The notes under the pieces were generated by a model. It was given only the letters and a program-made list of their open reading frames with translations, had not been told where the DNA came from and did no database searches. From NCBI GenBank assembly GCA_001899285.1, contig MKWA01000006.1:17378-81377 (forward strand): a DNA stretch of 64,000 nucleotides. Reading direction: 5' to 3'. This stretch comes from Rhizobiales bacterium 64-17 (GTDB taxonomy: Bacteria > Pseudomonadota > Alphaproteobacteria > Rhizobiales > Xanthobacteraceae). The position numbers and the translations under genes are program-made. How positions within the stretch are numbered: position 1 is the stretch's first letter; every line of letters begins with the position of its first letter. This document shows positions 42,922-52,436 of the stretch, piece after piece.

Positions 42922-43427
42922 CGGACGGAAGCCGCATGCAGAACACGACACAAGACATGACGCAGATGACGCAAGCCCCGGAACTGATCGTCGACAGCTG
43001 GTTCAACGCCGATCAGCCGCTGACGCTGGCGGCGCTGCGCGGGCGTGTCGTGTTCCTGCATGCGTTCCAGATGCTATGCCCCGGATGTGTCAGCCACGGC
43101 ACACCGCAGGCGCAGAAGGCGCATCGGGTGTTTCACGCGAGCGGCTTGCAGGTGATCGGTCTGCACACCGTGTTCGAGCATCACGCAGCAATGACGCCGG
43201 TGTCGCTCGAAGCGTTCATCCACGAATACAAGCTGAGCTTTCCGATCGCGGTGGATCGTCCCGGCGACCCCGGCCCGTTGCCGCAGACCATGCAGGCTTA
43301 CGCGTTTCAGGGAACGCCGAGCGCCGTGATCATCGGCCGCGACGGGCGCATCCGCCATCGCGCGTTCGGTGCCGAGGACGACATGGTGATGGGCGCGCGC
43401 CTCGCTGCGGCGTTGAGCGAGGCTTAG
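42918..43427 (+). CDS. Redoxin / AhpC-TSA-type thioredoxin-fold protein
   Basis: A 169-residue thioredoxin-fold protein. The redox motif is C54-P-G-C57 in LHAFQMLCPGCVSHGTPQAQKAHRVFHASGLQVIGLHTVF, with the cis-proline region FQGTPSAVIIGRDGRIRHR further on. It lacks a signal peptide, so it is probably cytosolic. It may reduce peroxides or disulfides. The start overlaps the upstream stop (ATGA); an ATG at 42936 with a GGAAG site is an alternative. It shares an operon with the secreted protein and is under the MarR-type operator, indicating redox-linked control. It converges with polA, nine bases apart. Confidence 0.8.
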   Translation: MTDGSRMQNTTQDMTQMTQAPELIVDSWFNADQPLTLAALRGRVVFLHAFQMLCPGCVSHGTPQAQKAHRVFHASGLQVIGLHTVFEHHAAMTPVSLEAFIHEYKLSFPIAVDRPGDPGPLPQTMQAYAFQGTPSAVIIGRDGRIRHRAFGAEDDMVMGARLAAALSEA

Positions 43428-43436
43428 CGCGGCACG

Positions 43437-46400
43437 CTAGTGCGCCTCGTCCCAGTTGTCGGCGGCGCGCGCCTCGACCTGTAGGGGCACCTGGAGTTGC
43501 ACCGCCGGCAGCGGCGCTTTTTCCATCACCCGCGTGACGATCGGCAGTGTCTTTTCAACCTCGCGGTCCGGTACCTCGAAGATCAGTTCGTCGTGCACCT
43601 GCAGCAGCATCTGCGCGGTGAGCTTCGCCGCCGTCAGCTCGCTCTCCATGCGGATCATGGCGCGGCGGATGATGTCGGCGGCGCTGCCCTGCAAGCGCGC
43701 ATTGATCGCGGCGCGTTCATTGAAGGCGCGCACCGAGGCGTTGGAATGCTTGATGTCCGGGTAATGGCATTTGCGCCCGAACAGGGTGAGCACATAGCCG
43801 TTCTCGCGGCAGAACGCCTTGGTCTCTTCCATGTAGTCGCGAATGCCGGGGAACCGCTCGAAATATCTTTTGATATAGGCGCCCGCTTCCTCGCGCTCGA
43901 TGCCGAGCTGATTGGCGAGGCCGAACGCGGAGATGCCGTAGATGATGCCGAAATTGATCGCCTTGGCGCGGCGGCGAATGTCGGGCGGCATGCCTTTGAC
44001 CGGCACGCCGAACATCTCCGATGCCGTCATCGCATGAATGTCGGTGCCGTCCTTGAACGCCGCGCGGAGCGTCGGCACGTCGGCGACTTCGGCCAGCAGC
44101 CGCAATTCGATCTGCGAATAGTCGGCGGAGACGAGCTTGTGACCCGGGGTCGCGACGAAGGCGCGGCGAATCTTGCGGCCTTCCTCGGTGCGGATCGGAA
44201 TGTTCTGCAGGTTCGGCTCGGACGACGACAGTCGCCCGGTGCTGGTCGCCGCCAGCGCGTAGCTGGTGTGGACGCGGTTGGTCTCGGGGTTGAGATAGGT
44301 CGGCAGCGCGTCGGTATAGGTCGAGCGCAGCTTCGACACCTGTCGCCATTCGAGGATCTTCGCCGGCAGCTTGTGGCCCTGCTCGGCGAGGTCTTCCAGC
44401 GCCTTGGCGCCGGTCGCCCACTGTCCGGTCTTGGTCTTGGTGCCGCCCGGCAACTGCATCTGGCCGAACAGCACGTCGCCCAGTTGCTTCGGACTGCCGG
44501 GATTGAGCGGCGCGCCGGCGAGCGCGTTGATCTCCTGCTCGACCGACGCTTGCGTCTTGGCGAATTCGTTGGAGAGCTTCGCCAGCAGCGGCTTGTCGAT
44601 GGCGATGCCGCGCTGCTCCATCCGCGCCAGCACGCGCGGCAGCGCGCGTTCCAGCGTCTGATAGACGGTGGTGACGGTTTCGTTGGCTAGTCTCGGCTTG
44701 AGCGCCAGCCACAGCCGCAAGGTCACGTCGGCGTCCTCGGCGGCGTATTGCGTCGCCTTGTCGATCGCGACGCAGTCGAACGTTACCTGCGATTTCGACT
44801 TGCCGGCGATCTTGCCGGTGACGTCGTCGTATTTGATCGTCGTATGCGCGAGATGGCGCAAGGCGAGATCGTCCATGCCGTGGCCGTTGCGCCCGGCATC
44901 GAGCACGTAGGACATCAGCATCGTGTCGTCATAGGTGTTGATGTCGATGCCGCGCCTGGCAAAGATCAGCCAGTCGTATTTCAGGTTCTGGCCGATCTTG
45001 AGGACGGCCATGTCCTCGAGCATCGGCTTCACCGCGGCGAGCGCGTCCGCTTCCGGAATCTGGCCGTCGCACGGCTTGCCGGCGAACAGGCCGCTGCCGT
45101 CGCCGCCCTCGCGATGGCCGATCGGCACATAGCAGGCTTCATTCGGCGCCACGGCCATGGAGAAGCCGCACAGATGCGCCTGCATCGGATCGAGGCTGGT
45201 GGTCTCGGTGTCGACCGCCACATGGCCGGTCTCGTAGGCGCGGGCGATCCAGTGCTTCAATCGCTCCAGCGTGCCGACGGTTTCATAGCGGCTGTGGTCG
45301 ATCTTCTGGTTACGCAATTCCTCCGCGCGCGCGATGACCAGACCTGCTGGACTCATGCCACCCGGGCTCATGCCGCCGGTGACGGCCTCGCCGTTCGTTG
45401 TGCCGCCCGCGCCGGGCGGAGGCGGATTGGTGATCGCGATCTCGTGCGCGGCGAGCTTTGGGTCGCGCTCGACGGCGCTCGCGTCGATCTCACCTTTCTC
45501 GGCGACGCGGCGCGTCAGCGTTGAGAATTCCATCGCCTTCAGGAACGCGATCAGGTTGCGGTAGTCCGGCTCATGGACCGCGAGGTCGTCGACCGGTACG
45601 TCGAGCGGCACATTCTGGTCGAGGGTGACGAGCTTCTTCGACAGCCGCGCCGCGTCGGCGTGGTCGATCAAAGACTGCCGCCGCTTCTCCTGCTTAATCT
45701 CGCCGGCGCGCGCCAACACGGTCTCGAGGTCGCCATAGTCGCCGATGAGCTGTGCCGCGGTCTTCGGACCGATGCCAGGCACACCTGGCACGTTGTCGGT
45801 GGAATCGCCGATCAGCGACTGCACCTCGATCACCTTCTCCGGCGGCACGCCGAATTTCTCGATCACCTCGGGGATGCCGATGCGCTTGTCCTTCATCGTG
45901 TCGTACATGACGACCGTATCGCCGACGAGCTGCATCAGATCCTTGTCGGACGAGACGATGGTGGTGGTCGCCTTCGCCTCGCAGGCGATCCGCGCATAGG
46001 TGGCGATCAGGTCGTCTGCCTCGTAGCCGGCCTGTTCGAGGCACGGGATCTCGAACGCCTGCACGGCCTCGCGGATCAGCGGGAATTGGGGAATGAGATC
46101 GTCCGGCGGCGCCGAGCGGTTGGCCTTGTACTCGGCATACATCGCCGTGCGGAAAGTGACTTCCGACTTGTCGAACACCACCGCGAGGTGGGTCGGCTTG
46201 TCCTCCGGCTTCATCTCGCAGATGAGCTTCCACAGCATGTTGCAGAAGCCGAGCACGGCATTGACCTGCAGTCCGTCGGACTTGCGGGTCAGCGGCGGCA
46301 GCGCGTGGTAGGCGCGGAAAATGTAGCCGGAGCCGTCCACCAGGAAGAGATGGTCGCCCTTCTTCAGCGGGCGGGCAAAGGAAGGTGGGGCTGCCGCCGG

Positions 46401-46508
46401 TTTTGCAGCGGATTTGGCAGGTGCGGCTTTGGCGGGTGCGGCAGGGGCTTTGGCGGCCGTTTTGGCGCCGGAAGGCTTGCCGGTGGTCTTGGATTTGCTG
46501 GCTGGCAT
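43437..46508 (-). CDS. polA: DNA polymerase I
   Basis: A 1023-residue polymerase with three domains. A basic, Ala/Lys-rich 50-residue head precedes the 5'-nuclease domain (LVDGSGYIFRAYHALPPL, VVFDKSEVTFR, GDSTDNVPGVPGIGPKTAAQLI). The 3'-5' exonuclease is catalytically intact (AVDTETTSLDP, AADADVTLRLW-like). The polymerase domain has VSADYSQIELRLLA, RRRAKAINFGIIYGISAFGLA and LLQVHDELIFEVP. It fills gaps and removes RNA primers in the cytosol. A proline/glycine-rich linker near 45340-45430 contains a short tandem GGMSPGGMSP. Length and organisation are normal for alphaproteobacteria. Confidence 0.97.
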   Translation of the reverse strand: MPASKSKTTGKPSGAKTAAKAPAAPAKAAPAKSAAKPAAAPPSFARPLKKGDHLFLVDGSGYIFRAYHALPPLTRKSDGLQVNAVLGFCNMLWKLICEMKPEDKPTHLAVVFDKSEVTFRTAMYAEYKANRSAPPDDLIPQFPLIREAVQAFEIPCLEQAGYEADDLIATYARIACEAKATTTIVSSDKDLMQLVGDTVVMYDTMKDKRIGIPEVIEKFGVPPEKVIEVQSLIGDSTDNVPGVPGIGPKTAAQLIGDYGDLETVLARAGEIKQEKRRQSLIDHADAARLSKKLVTLDQNVPLDVPVDDLAVHEPDYRNLIAFLKAMEFSTLTRRVAEKGEIDASAVERDPKLAAHEIAITNPPPPGAGGTTNGEAVTGGMSPGGMSPAGLVIARAEELRNQKIDHSRYETVGTLERLKHWIARAYETGHVAVDTETTSLDPMQAHLCGFSMAVAPNEACYVPIGHREGGDGSGLFAGKPCDGQIPEADALAAVKPMLEDMAVLKIGQNLKYDWLIFARRGIDINTYDDTMLMSYVLDAGRNGHGMDDLALRHLAHTTIKYDDVTGKIAGKSKSQVTFDCVAIDKATQYAAEDADVTLRLWLALKPRLANETVTTVYQTLERALPRVLARMEQRGIAIDKPLLAKLSNEFAKTQASVEQEINALAGAPLNPGSPKQLGDVLFGQMQLPGGTKTKTGQWATGAKALEDLAEQGHKLPAKILEWRQVSKLRSTYTDALPTYLNPETNRVHTSYALAATSTGRLSSSEPNLQNIPIRTEEGRKIRRAFVATPGHKLVSADYSQIELRLLAEVADVPTLRAAFKDGTDIHAMTASEMFGVPVKGMPPDIRRRAKAINFGIIYGISAFGLANQLGIEREEAGAYIKRYFERFPGIRDYMEETKAFCRENGYVLTLFGRKCHYPDIKHSNASVRAFNERAAINARLQGSAADIIRRAMIRMESELTAAKLTAQMLLQVHDELIFEVPDREVEKTLPIVTRVMEKAPLPAVQLQVPLQVEARAADNWDEAH

Positions 46509-46577
46509 GGCCCGAATGTGGGCCGCCAGCCAGGCTTTATCAATGCGGGCGAAGCGCCCGTCCGCGTAACTTGTGGA

Positions 46578-47684
46578 TCATTCCGCCGGCTGCAGGACGG
46601 GGGCGGTTTCGGCGGGCTTTTTCTCCGCTTTCGGTTCCAGCCAGAACCGGCGCGGTCGCTCGTACAGGAACACCAGTGGCGTGCGCCGCAGCGCCCAGTA
46701 CATCAGCAGCGAGCCGAGAACGCCGCTGATCGTCACCAGCACCGAGATGGTGCCGATATCATGGATCACGCCGGTCTTGAGCAGCACGGCGCGGCTCAGC
46801 GCCATCGGCAGGAAGAAGGCGAGGTAGATGACGATCGAGTTCTCGCCGCAATAGCGCAACGCATCGAGCCGCGGCACCAGCGATAGCAGCGCGGCGAGGC
46901 GGATCACCGCGGCGGCGCCGAGGAGGCCAAGCGCCAGCGACACGAACGGCAGTTCGGAATAGCCGGCGAACACCATATAGCCGTTGACGATGCCCCAGGC
47001 GATCAGGACCAGCAGGCCCTTGAGCGGATTGAGTTGCACGCCGCGCGCGACCGCGAAGATGTGCGGCGCGAGGATGTAACCGGTGTAGAAATAGACGAAA
47101 CGCGAGGCGAATTCGTCGATCGCAGTCCAGCCGGTCTCGATCGGCAGGATCTCCAGCGCGGCCGCCAGGCCCCACATCACCGCAACGGGAATCTTCGCGT
47201 TGCGCGCGAGCTTGGTGATCACGAAGAAGATCGGCAGCAGATAGATGAACCACAGCGTGCCGAACGGCTCGATGAAGCTTTCCAGATAGAGCAGCACGGT
47301 TTTCGCGGCGCCGACGTCGGCGGCGATGCCCGGCGCCTTGAACGCGAACTGGATCGTCACCCACAGCGCGTAGAAATAAGCGAAGTGGACGACCTTGCGA
47401 TCGAGATAGGTGCGCCAGTTGCGGTCGATCACGTTGGCCAGGAACAGGCCGGAGATCATGAAGAAGTCGGGCATGCGGAACGGCTTGGCGAACGCGACCA
47501 CATAATGCATCCAGCCTTCATGCCCGTCGGCCAGCTCGACCCCGAGCGTCGAATGCATCATCACCACGAAGATAATGCAGAAGCCCTTGGCGTAATCGAC
47601 CCAGTCGACCCGCCCGTGAGCGTTGAGTTGGGCAATTGGCTGAGGGTTGGATGGTGCGGTCGATGTTGACGCTGCGCTGGTCAT
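46578..47684 (-). CDS. Acyltransferase 3 family membrane protein
   Basis: A 368-residue integral membrane protein with about ten hydrophobic helices. RVDWVDYAKGFCIIFVVMMHSTLGVE and KPFRMPDFFMISGLFLA are the conserved N-terminal motifs of acyltransferase 3 proteins, which modify exopolysaccharides, lipid A or other sugars by O-acylation using a cytosolic acyl donor. The conserved histidine is in VMMHS and the following arginine in PFRMPDFF. It is divergent from ugd, so a polysaccharide modification role is plausible. The substrate is unknown. Confidence 0.85.
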   Translation of the reverse strand: MTSAASTSTAPSNPQPIAQLNAHGRVDWVDYAKGFCIIFVVMMHSTLGVELADGHEGWMHYVVAFAKPFRMPDFFMISGLFLANVIDRNWRTYLDRKVVHFAYFYALWVTIQFAFKAPGIAADVGAAKTVLLYLESFIEPFGTLWFIYLLPIFFVITKLARNAKIPVAVMWGLAAALEILPIETGWTAIDEFASRFVYFYTGYILAPHIFAVARGVQLNPLKGLLVLIAWGIVNGYMVFAGYSELPFVSLALGLLGAAAVIRLAALLSLVPRLDALRYCGENSIVIYLAFFLPMALSRAVLLKTGVIHDIGTISVLVTISGVLGSLLMYWALRRTPLVFLYERPRRFWLEPKAEKKPAETAPVLQPAE

Positions 47685-47838
47685 GATGCCTGTCCCTGAT
47701 CGGACCCGTGTAGCAAAGTGAGGTTTCCGCCCTGTTGACGCGATCGCAGAAAGTCGGGGTATCCCGAATGGGCGCGGAAGGCTCGCCAGCTTGAAATCGC
47801 TCTGTTATTGAGACGAGGTGCAGCATCCCGGCTGCAAA

Positions 47839-47848
47839 GGGTTAACCC
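47839..47848. repeat. Palindrome GGGTTAACCC upstream of ugd
   Basis: A perfect ten-base palindrome 30 bases before the ugd start, in the 193-base gap between the acyltransferase and ugd. There is no recognised regulator for it. The sequence just before ugd (GAGCTTTTTCTGTC) has no ribosome site, so the palindrome may be part of the promoter. Confidence 0.3.
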
Positions 47849-47877
47849 TAACGTCAACGGATTGAGCTTTTTCTGTC

Positions 47878-49188
47878 ATGCGCGTCGCCATGATCGGCAC
47901 TGGCTATGTCGGCCTCGTCTCCGGAGCGTGTTTCGCCGACTTCGGCCACGATGTCGTTTGCGTCGACAAGGACGCGGGCAAGATCGCGGCGCTCAAGCGC
48001 GGTGAAATCCCGATCTACGAACCGGGCCTCGACGACCTAGTGAAGATCAATGTCGCGGCCGGGCGGTTGTCGTTCACCACGTCGCTGCCGGCCTCGGTCG
48101 CGGAGGCCGATGCGGTGTTCATCGCGGTCGGCACGCCGTCGCGGCGCGGCGACGGCCATGCCGATCTCTCCTTCGTTCACGCGGCGGCACGCGAGATCGC
48201 CGCGGCGATCGGCAAGTTCACGGTGGTCGTTACCAAGTCGACCGTGCCGGTCGGCACCGGCGACGCGGTTGAGCGCATCCTGCAGGAAACCAGACCCGGC
48301 ATCGATGCACCGGTGGTCTCCAATCCGGAATTCCTGCGCGAGGGCGCGGCGATCCGCGACTTCAAGCATCCGGACCGGATCGTCATCGGCACCGGCGACG
48401 AGCGCGCGCGCGAGGTGATGACGCAACTCTACCGGCCGCTCTATCTCAACCGCGCGCCGTTGATGTTCACCGACCGGCGCACCGCCGAACTGATCAAATA
48501 CGCGGCCAATGCGTTTCTCGCGACCAAGATCACCTTCATCAACGAGATCGCCGATCTCGCCGAGAAGGTCGGCGCCGACGTGCAGGACATCGCCCGCGGC
48601 ATCGGTCTTGATAACCGGATCGGCTCGAAGTTTTTGCACGCCGGACCTGGTTATGGCGGCTCGTGCTTCCCCAAGGATACGCTCGCGCTGCTCAAGACCG
48701 GGCAGGATCACGACACGCCGATGCGCATCGTCGAGGCGGTGCAGACGGTCAACGACACGCGCAAGCGGGCGATGGCGCGCAAGGTGCAGAACGCGCTCGG
48801 CGGCGACGTGCGCGGCAAGACCGTCGCCGTGCTCGGTTTGACGTTCAAGCCGAACACCGACGACATGCGCGAAGCGCCGTCGATCCCGATCATCCGCGCG
48901 CTGCAGGACATGGGCGCGACGGTGCGGGTCTACGATCCGGCCGGCATGGAGCAGGCCAAGACCGAGATCTGCGACGTTGCCTATTGCCGCGATGCCTATG
49001 ACTGCGCGCAGGGCGCTGCCGCGCTCGTCATCGTCACTGAGTGGGAACAGTTCCGCGCGCTCGACTTCGCACGATTGAAGGCGGTGATGGCGCAGCCGGT
49101 GCTGATCGACCTGCGCAATATCTATCGCGCGGCGGATGTGGCGAAGCACGGCTTCGTCTACGAAAGCGTGGGCCGCCCACGCGGGTGA
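47878..49188 (+). CDS. ugd: UDP-glucose 6-dehydrogenase
   Basis: A 436-residue NAD-dependent dehydrogenase that oxidises UDP-glucose to UDP-glucuronate for exopolysaccharide or lipid A sugar synthesis. Signatures: RVAMIGTGYVGLVSGACFADFGHDV (NAD fold), SNPEFLREGAAIRDFKHPDRIVIG, the catalytic cysteine in GYGGSCFPKDTLALLK, and TFKPNTDDMREAPSIPIIRAL in the C-terminal domain. The ATG at 47878 begins at the conserved fold although no clear ribosome site precedes it, possibly a leaderless message. It precedes hrpB by five bases. Confidence 0.95.
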   Translation: MRVAMIGTGYVGLVSGACFADFGHDVVCVDKDAGKIAALKRGEIPIYEPGLDDLVKINVAAGRLSFTTSLPASVAEADAVFIAVGTPSRRGDGHADLSFVHAAAREIAAAIGKFTVVVTKSTVPVGTGDAVERILQETRPGIDAPVVSNPEFLREGAAIRDFKHPDRIVIGTGDERAREVMTQLYRPLYLNRAPLMFTDRRTAELIKYAANAFLATKITFINEIADLAEKVGADVQDIARGIGLDNRIGSKFLHAGPGYGGSCFPKDTLALLKTGQDHDTPMRIVEAVQTVNDTRKRAMARKVQNALGGDVRGKTVAVLGLTFKPNTDDMREAPSIPIIRALQDMGATVRVYDPAGMEQAKTEICDVAYCRDAYDCAQGAAALVIVTEWEQFRALDFARLKAVMAQPVLIDLRNIYRAADVAKHGFVYESVGRPRG

Positions 49189-49193
49189 GCCGC

Positions 49194-51680
49194 ATGAAGT
49201 CGTTTCCGACGTCTCTTCCCATCGACGCGGTGCTGCCCGACATCGCGGCGGCGCTGCGCGCGCGCAACGCCATGGTGCTGGTAGCGCCGCCGGGCGCCGG
49301 CAAGACCACGCGCGTGCCGCTGGCGCTGCTGGATGAGCCGTGGCTCGATGGCCGCAAGATCCTTATTTTGGAGCCGCGCCGGCTCGCCGCCCGCGCCGCC
49401 GCCGCGCGCATGGCATCGACGCTCGGTGAAGAGGTCGGTCGCACGGTCGGCTTGCGCGTGCGGTTCGGCTCGAAAGTCTCGGCGGCGACGCGCATCGAGG
49501 TGATCACCGAGGGCATTTTCACGCGGCTGATCCTCGACGATCCGGAATTGACCGGCGTCGGCGCGGTGCTGTTCGACGAATTTCACGAACGCTCGCTCGA
49601 CGCCGATCTCGGTCTCGCGCTGGCGCGCGATGCGCAGCAGGGCTTGCGCGAGGATCTGCGGATCGTCGCCATGTCGGCGACGCTCGACGGCGCGCGCGTC
49701 GCCGCGCTGCTTGGCGATACAAAATTTGGCGATGCGCCGGTGGTCGAGAGCGAGGGCCGCGCGTTCCCGGTAGAGACGCGTTATCTCGGCCGCGACGCGC
49801 GCGAGCGGATCGAGCCGCAGGTGGCGGATGCAGTGCTGCGCGCGCTGCGCGCCGATACCGGTTCTGTTCTCGTGTTTCTGCCCGGTGCCGCCGAAATCCG
49901 CCGTGCCCAAACCTTGCTGCGCGAGCGTGTGACTGATCCGGCGGTCGATATCGTCGCGCTCTATGGTGCACTCGACGCGCGCGATCAGGACCGCGCCATC
50001 GATCCGGCGCCGCCCGGCAAGCGCAAGGTGGTGCTGGCAACCTCGATCGCCGAAACCTCGCTGACCATCGAGGGCGTGCGCGTCGTCATCGACAGTGGCC
50101 TTGCGCGCGTGCCGCGCTACGAACCGGATGTGGCGCTGACGCGGCTCGAAACCGTGAGGGTGTCGCGCGCTGCCGCCGACCAGCGGCGCGGCCGTGCCGG
50201 CCGTACCGAGCCCGGCGTCTGCTACCGTTTATGGGACGAGCCGCAGACCGGCGCGCTCGAAGCGTTCACCCGGCCGGAAATCCTTGCGGCCGATCTGTCG
50301 CCGCTGCTGCTCGATCTCGCGCAGTGGGGCGTCACCGATCCGGCGACGCTGCCGTTTCTTGATCCGCCGCCGGTCGCGGCACTCACGGAAGCGCGTGCGT
50401 TGCTGACGACGCTCGGCGCGCTCGACGCCGATGGCCGCATCACCGGGGAGGGCCAGCGGCTGCGCCGTCTGCCGCTGCCGCCACGGCTGGCGCGCATGGT
50501 GGTCGATGCCGCCGCGCGCGGGGCCGGCCGCGATGCCGCCGACATCGCCGCGATCCTCACCGAGCGCGGCCTTGGCGGCGACGATATCGATCTCGCGCAC
50601 CGGCTCGACCGTTTCCGGTCCGACAAGTCTGCCCGCGCGCGCGATGCACGGGCGATGGCGGCGCGGTGGGCCGACAGCAGTCGCGTATCAGGGCAGAGCG
50701 GGGGCCACGTTTCACCCGGCGCGCTGCTCGCGCTCGCTTACCCCGATCGCGTGGCGAAGAATCGCGGCGGCGGCAATGGTGCGTTCCTGCTCGCCAACGG
50801 TCGTGGCGGCATCGTCGATCCGGCGTCGCCGCTGGCGCGTGAGCCGTTCGTCGTCGCCGCCGATCTCACCGGCACGGCGGCGCAGTCGCGCATCCGGCTT
50901 GCCGCGGCGATCACGGCGGCGGAGATCGAAGCGGATTTCGCCGGTCAGATCGTGAGCCGTGACGACGTGACGTTCGACGCCGGCGCCATGGCGTTGCGCG
51001 CTCGCTCCGGGCGAAGGCTCGGCGCGCTGGCGTTGACCGACCGGCAGATGCCAGTGACGCCCTCGGCCGACACCGCGCGCGTTTTCGCTGACGGTCTGAT
51101 CGCGGTTGGTATCGATCGCCTGCCGTGGAGCAAGGCGCTGCTGCAATGGCGGCACCGCGCCATGTTTCTCCGTCAGGCGGAGGGCGACGAATGGCCCGAT
51201 CTGTCCGATCAGGGTTTGGCCGCGGCGCGCGTCGACTGGCTCGAACCGCTGCTGATGGACAAGACCTCGCTCGGTCAGATCGGCGGCGACGATCTCGCGA
51301 ACGCGGTGATGGCGTTGCTGTCGTGGCAACTGCGCCGCCGCCTCGATGCCGAAGCGCCGACGCATTTTGATGCGCCGTCGGGATCGAGCGTGCCGATCGA
51401 CTACGAGACCTCCGAAGGTCCGAAGCTGTCGATCCGCGTGCAGGAACTGTTCGGCCTGACGCGGCATCCGGCGGTCGCCGGTGGCCGCGTGCCGCTCCTG
51501 GTGGAGTTGCTGTCGCCGGCGCATCGCCCGGTGCAGATGACGCGCGACCTGCCGGGCTTCTGGCGCGGCAGCTACGCCGATGTGAAGACCGAAATGCGCG
51601 GCCGTTACCCGCGCCATCCCTGGCCGGACGATCCGACCACGGCCCCGGCGACCCGCCGAGCGAAACCGCGCGGGACATGA
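49194..51680 (+). CDS. hrpB: ATP-dependent RNA helicase HrpB
   Basis: An 828-residue DEAH-type helicase. The helicase core starts with LVAPPGAGKTTRVPLALLDE (Walker A), followed by LEPRRLAARAAAARMA, LFDEFHERSLDADLG (Walker B) and VAMSATLDG. Motifs V/VI are LATSIAETSLTIEGVRVVIDSGLAR and ADQRRGRAGRTEPGVCYRLW. The C-terminal HrpB domains run to residue 828, including the HrpB-specific SVPIDYETSEGPKLSIRVQELFGL. The precise RNA role of HrpB is unknown. ATG 49194 follows GGTGAG; a GTG at 49185 overlapping the ugd stop is an alternative. The ORF-track 49041 start lies inside ugd. Confidence 0.95.
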   Translation: MKSFPTSLPIDAVLPDIAAALRARNAMVLVAPPGAGKTTRVPLALLDEPWLDGRKILILEPRRLAARAAAARMASTLGEEVGRTVGLRVRFGSKVSAATRIEVITEGIFTRLILDDPELTGVGAVLFDEFHERSLDADLGLALARDAQQGLREDLRIVAMSATLDGARVAALLGDTKFGDAPVVESEGRAFPVETRYLGRDARERIEPQVADAVLRALRADTGSVLVFLPGAAEIRRAQTLLRERVTDPAVDIVALYGALDARDQDRAIDPAPPGKRKVVLATSIAETSLTIEGVRVVIDSGLARVPRYEPDVALTRLETVRVSRAAADQRRGRAGRTEPGVCYRLWDEPQTGALEAFTRPEILAADLSPLLLDLAQWGVTDPATLPFLDPPPVAALTEARALLTTLGALDADGRITGEGQRLRRLPLPPRLARMVVDAAARGAGRDAADIAAILTERGLGGDDIDLAHRLDRFRSDKSARARDARAMAARWADSSRVSGQSGGHVSPGALLALAYPDRVAKNRGGGNGAFLLANGRGGIVDPASPLAREPFVVAADLTGTAAQSRIRLAAAITAAEIEADFAGQIVSRDDVTFDAGAMALRARSGRRLGALALTDRQMPVTPSADTARVFADGLIAVGIDRLPWSKALLQWRHRAMFLRQAEGDEWPDLSDQGLAAARVDWLEPLLMDKTSLGQIGGDDLANAVMALLSWQLRRRLDAEAPTHFDAPSGSSVPIDYETSEGPKLSIRVQELFGLTRHPAVAGGRVPLLVELLSPAHRPVQMTRDLPGFWRGSYADVKTEMRGRYPRHPWPDDPTTAPATRRAKPRGT

Positions 51681-51813
51681 TCGCACTGCTTTCATTTGAA
51701 AGGATCACTTTAACCTGGCGGTAGCCATCCCGGCCGATCCAGTCCGGGCGTTAATCGCGCATTTGTCGTGGCTATGGTTGATCAAGCCAAACCCGGACCA
51801 CCGGATCACGCTG

Positions 51814-52338
51814 ATGCGCCAGATCGTGCTGTTCGCTGCTGTCGTGCTCGTCCTGTCGGGCGTGCTGGTCGGCAAGTTCTCAGACAGGTTCATGAATCCG
51901 AAGGCGGCCATGGCCAATGTGGCCCCATCCGCCAAACCGGCGTCATCGGGCGCGGCTGCCTATTACGGCGAGACGGTTCTCGCCCGCGGTGACGGCGGCC
52001 ATTTCCATGCCGACGGCCGGGTCGATGGCCGCGCCGGCATCCCGTTTGTGGTCGACACCGGCGCCTCGGTCGTAGCGTTGCGGGAAAGCGATGCCGCGCG
52101 CATCGGCCACCGCCCGGCGAAGGGCGATTACACCGCGCGCATCTCCACCGCGAATGGCATCATCCTCGGCGCGCGGGTGCAACTCGACAGCGTCGAGATC
52201 GGCTCGATCAAGGCGCGCGACGTGGCGGCGATCGTGCTGCCGGACGCGGCGTTGTCGACCAACCTGCTCGGCATGAGCTATCTGTCGAAGCTCAAGCGGT
52301 TCGAGGTGGCGGGCGGCAAGCTCATCCTTACCCAGTAG
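51814..52338 (+). CDS. TIGR02281 family clan AA aspartic protease
   Basis: A 174-residue protein with one N-terminal membrane anchor (MRQIVLFAAVVLVLSGVLVGKF) and a retropepsin-like domain. The catalytic aspartate motif is VDTGASVVALRESDAARIG (DTGAS); the conserved second half includes TNLLGMSYLSKLKRFEVAGGKLIL. Such proteins are single-domain membrane-bound proteases that probably dimerise, with a periplasmic active site. The substrate is unknown. ATG 51814 is the usual family start; TTG 51763 in the ORF track would add 17 residues. Confidence 0.85.
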   Translation: MRQIVLFAAVVLVLSGVLVGKFSDRFMNPKAAMANVAPSAKPASSGAAAYYGETVLARGDGGHFHADGRVDGRAGIPFVVDTGASVVALRESDAARIGHRPAKGDYTARISTANGIILGARVQLDSVEIGSIKARDVAAIVLPDAALSTNLLGMSYLSKLKRFEVAGGKLILTQ

Positions 52339-52436
52339 CGCCGCGCCCCGGCCTGCCATAATCCCGGCTGTTTTTCCGGGCATCCGGGCCTAAGCTGTGT
52401 CCTGTTGATCCATCCGAGCATTTCCCGAGGTCATTG

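Noticed and set aside
47839-47865. CtrA site (TTAA-N7-TTAA) near ugd
   Set aside because: The second half reads TCAA with eight-base spacing, outside the accepted consensus.
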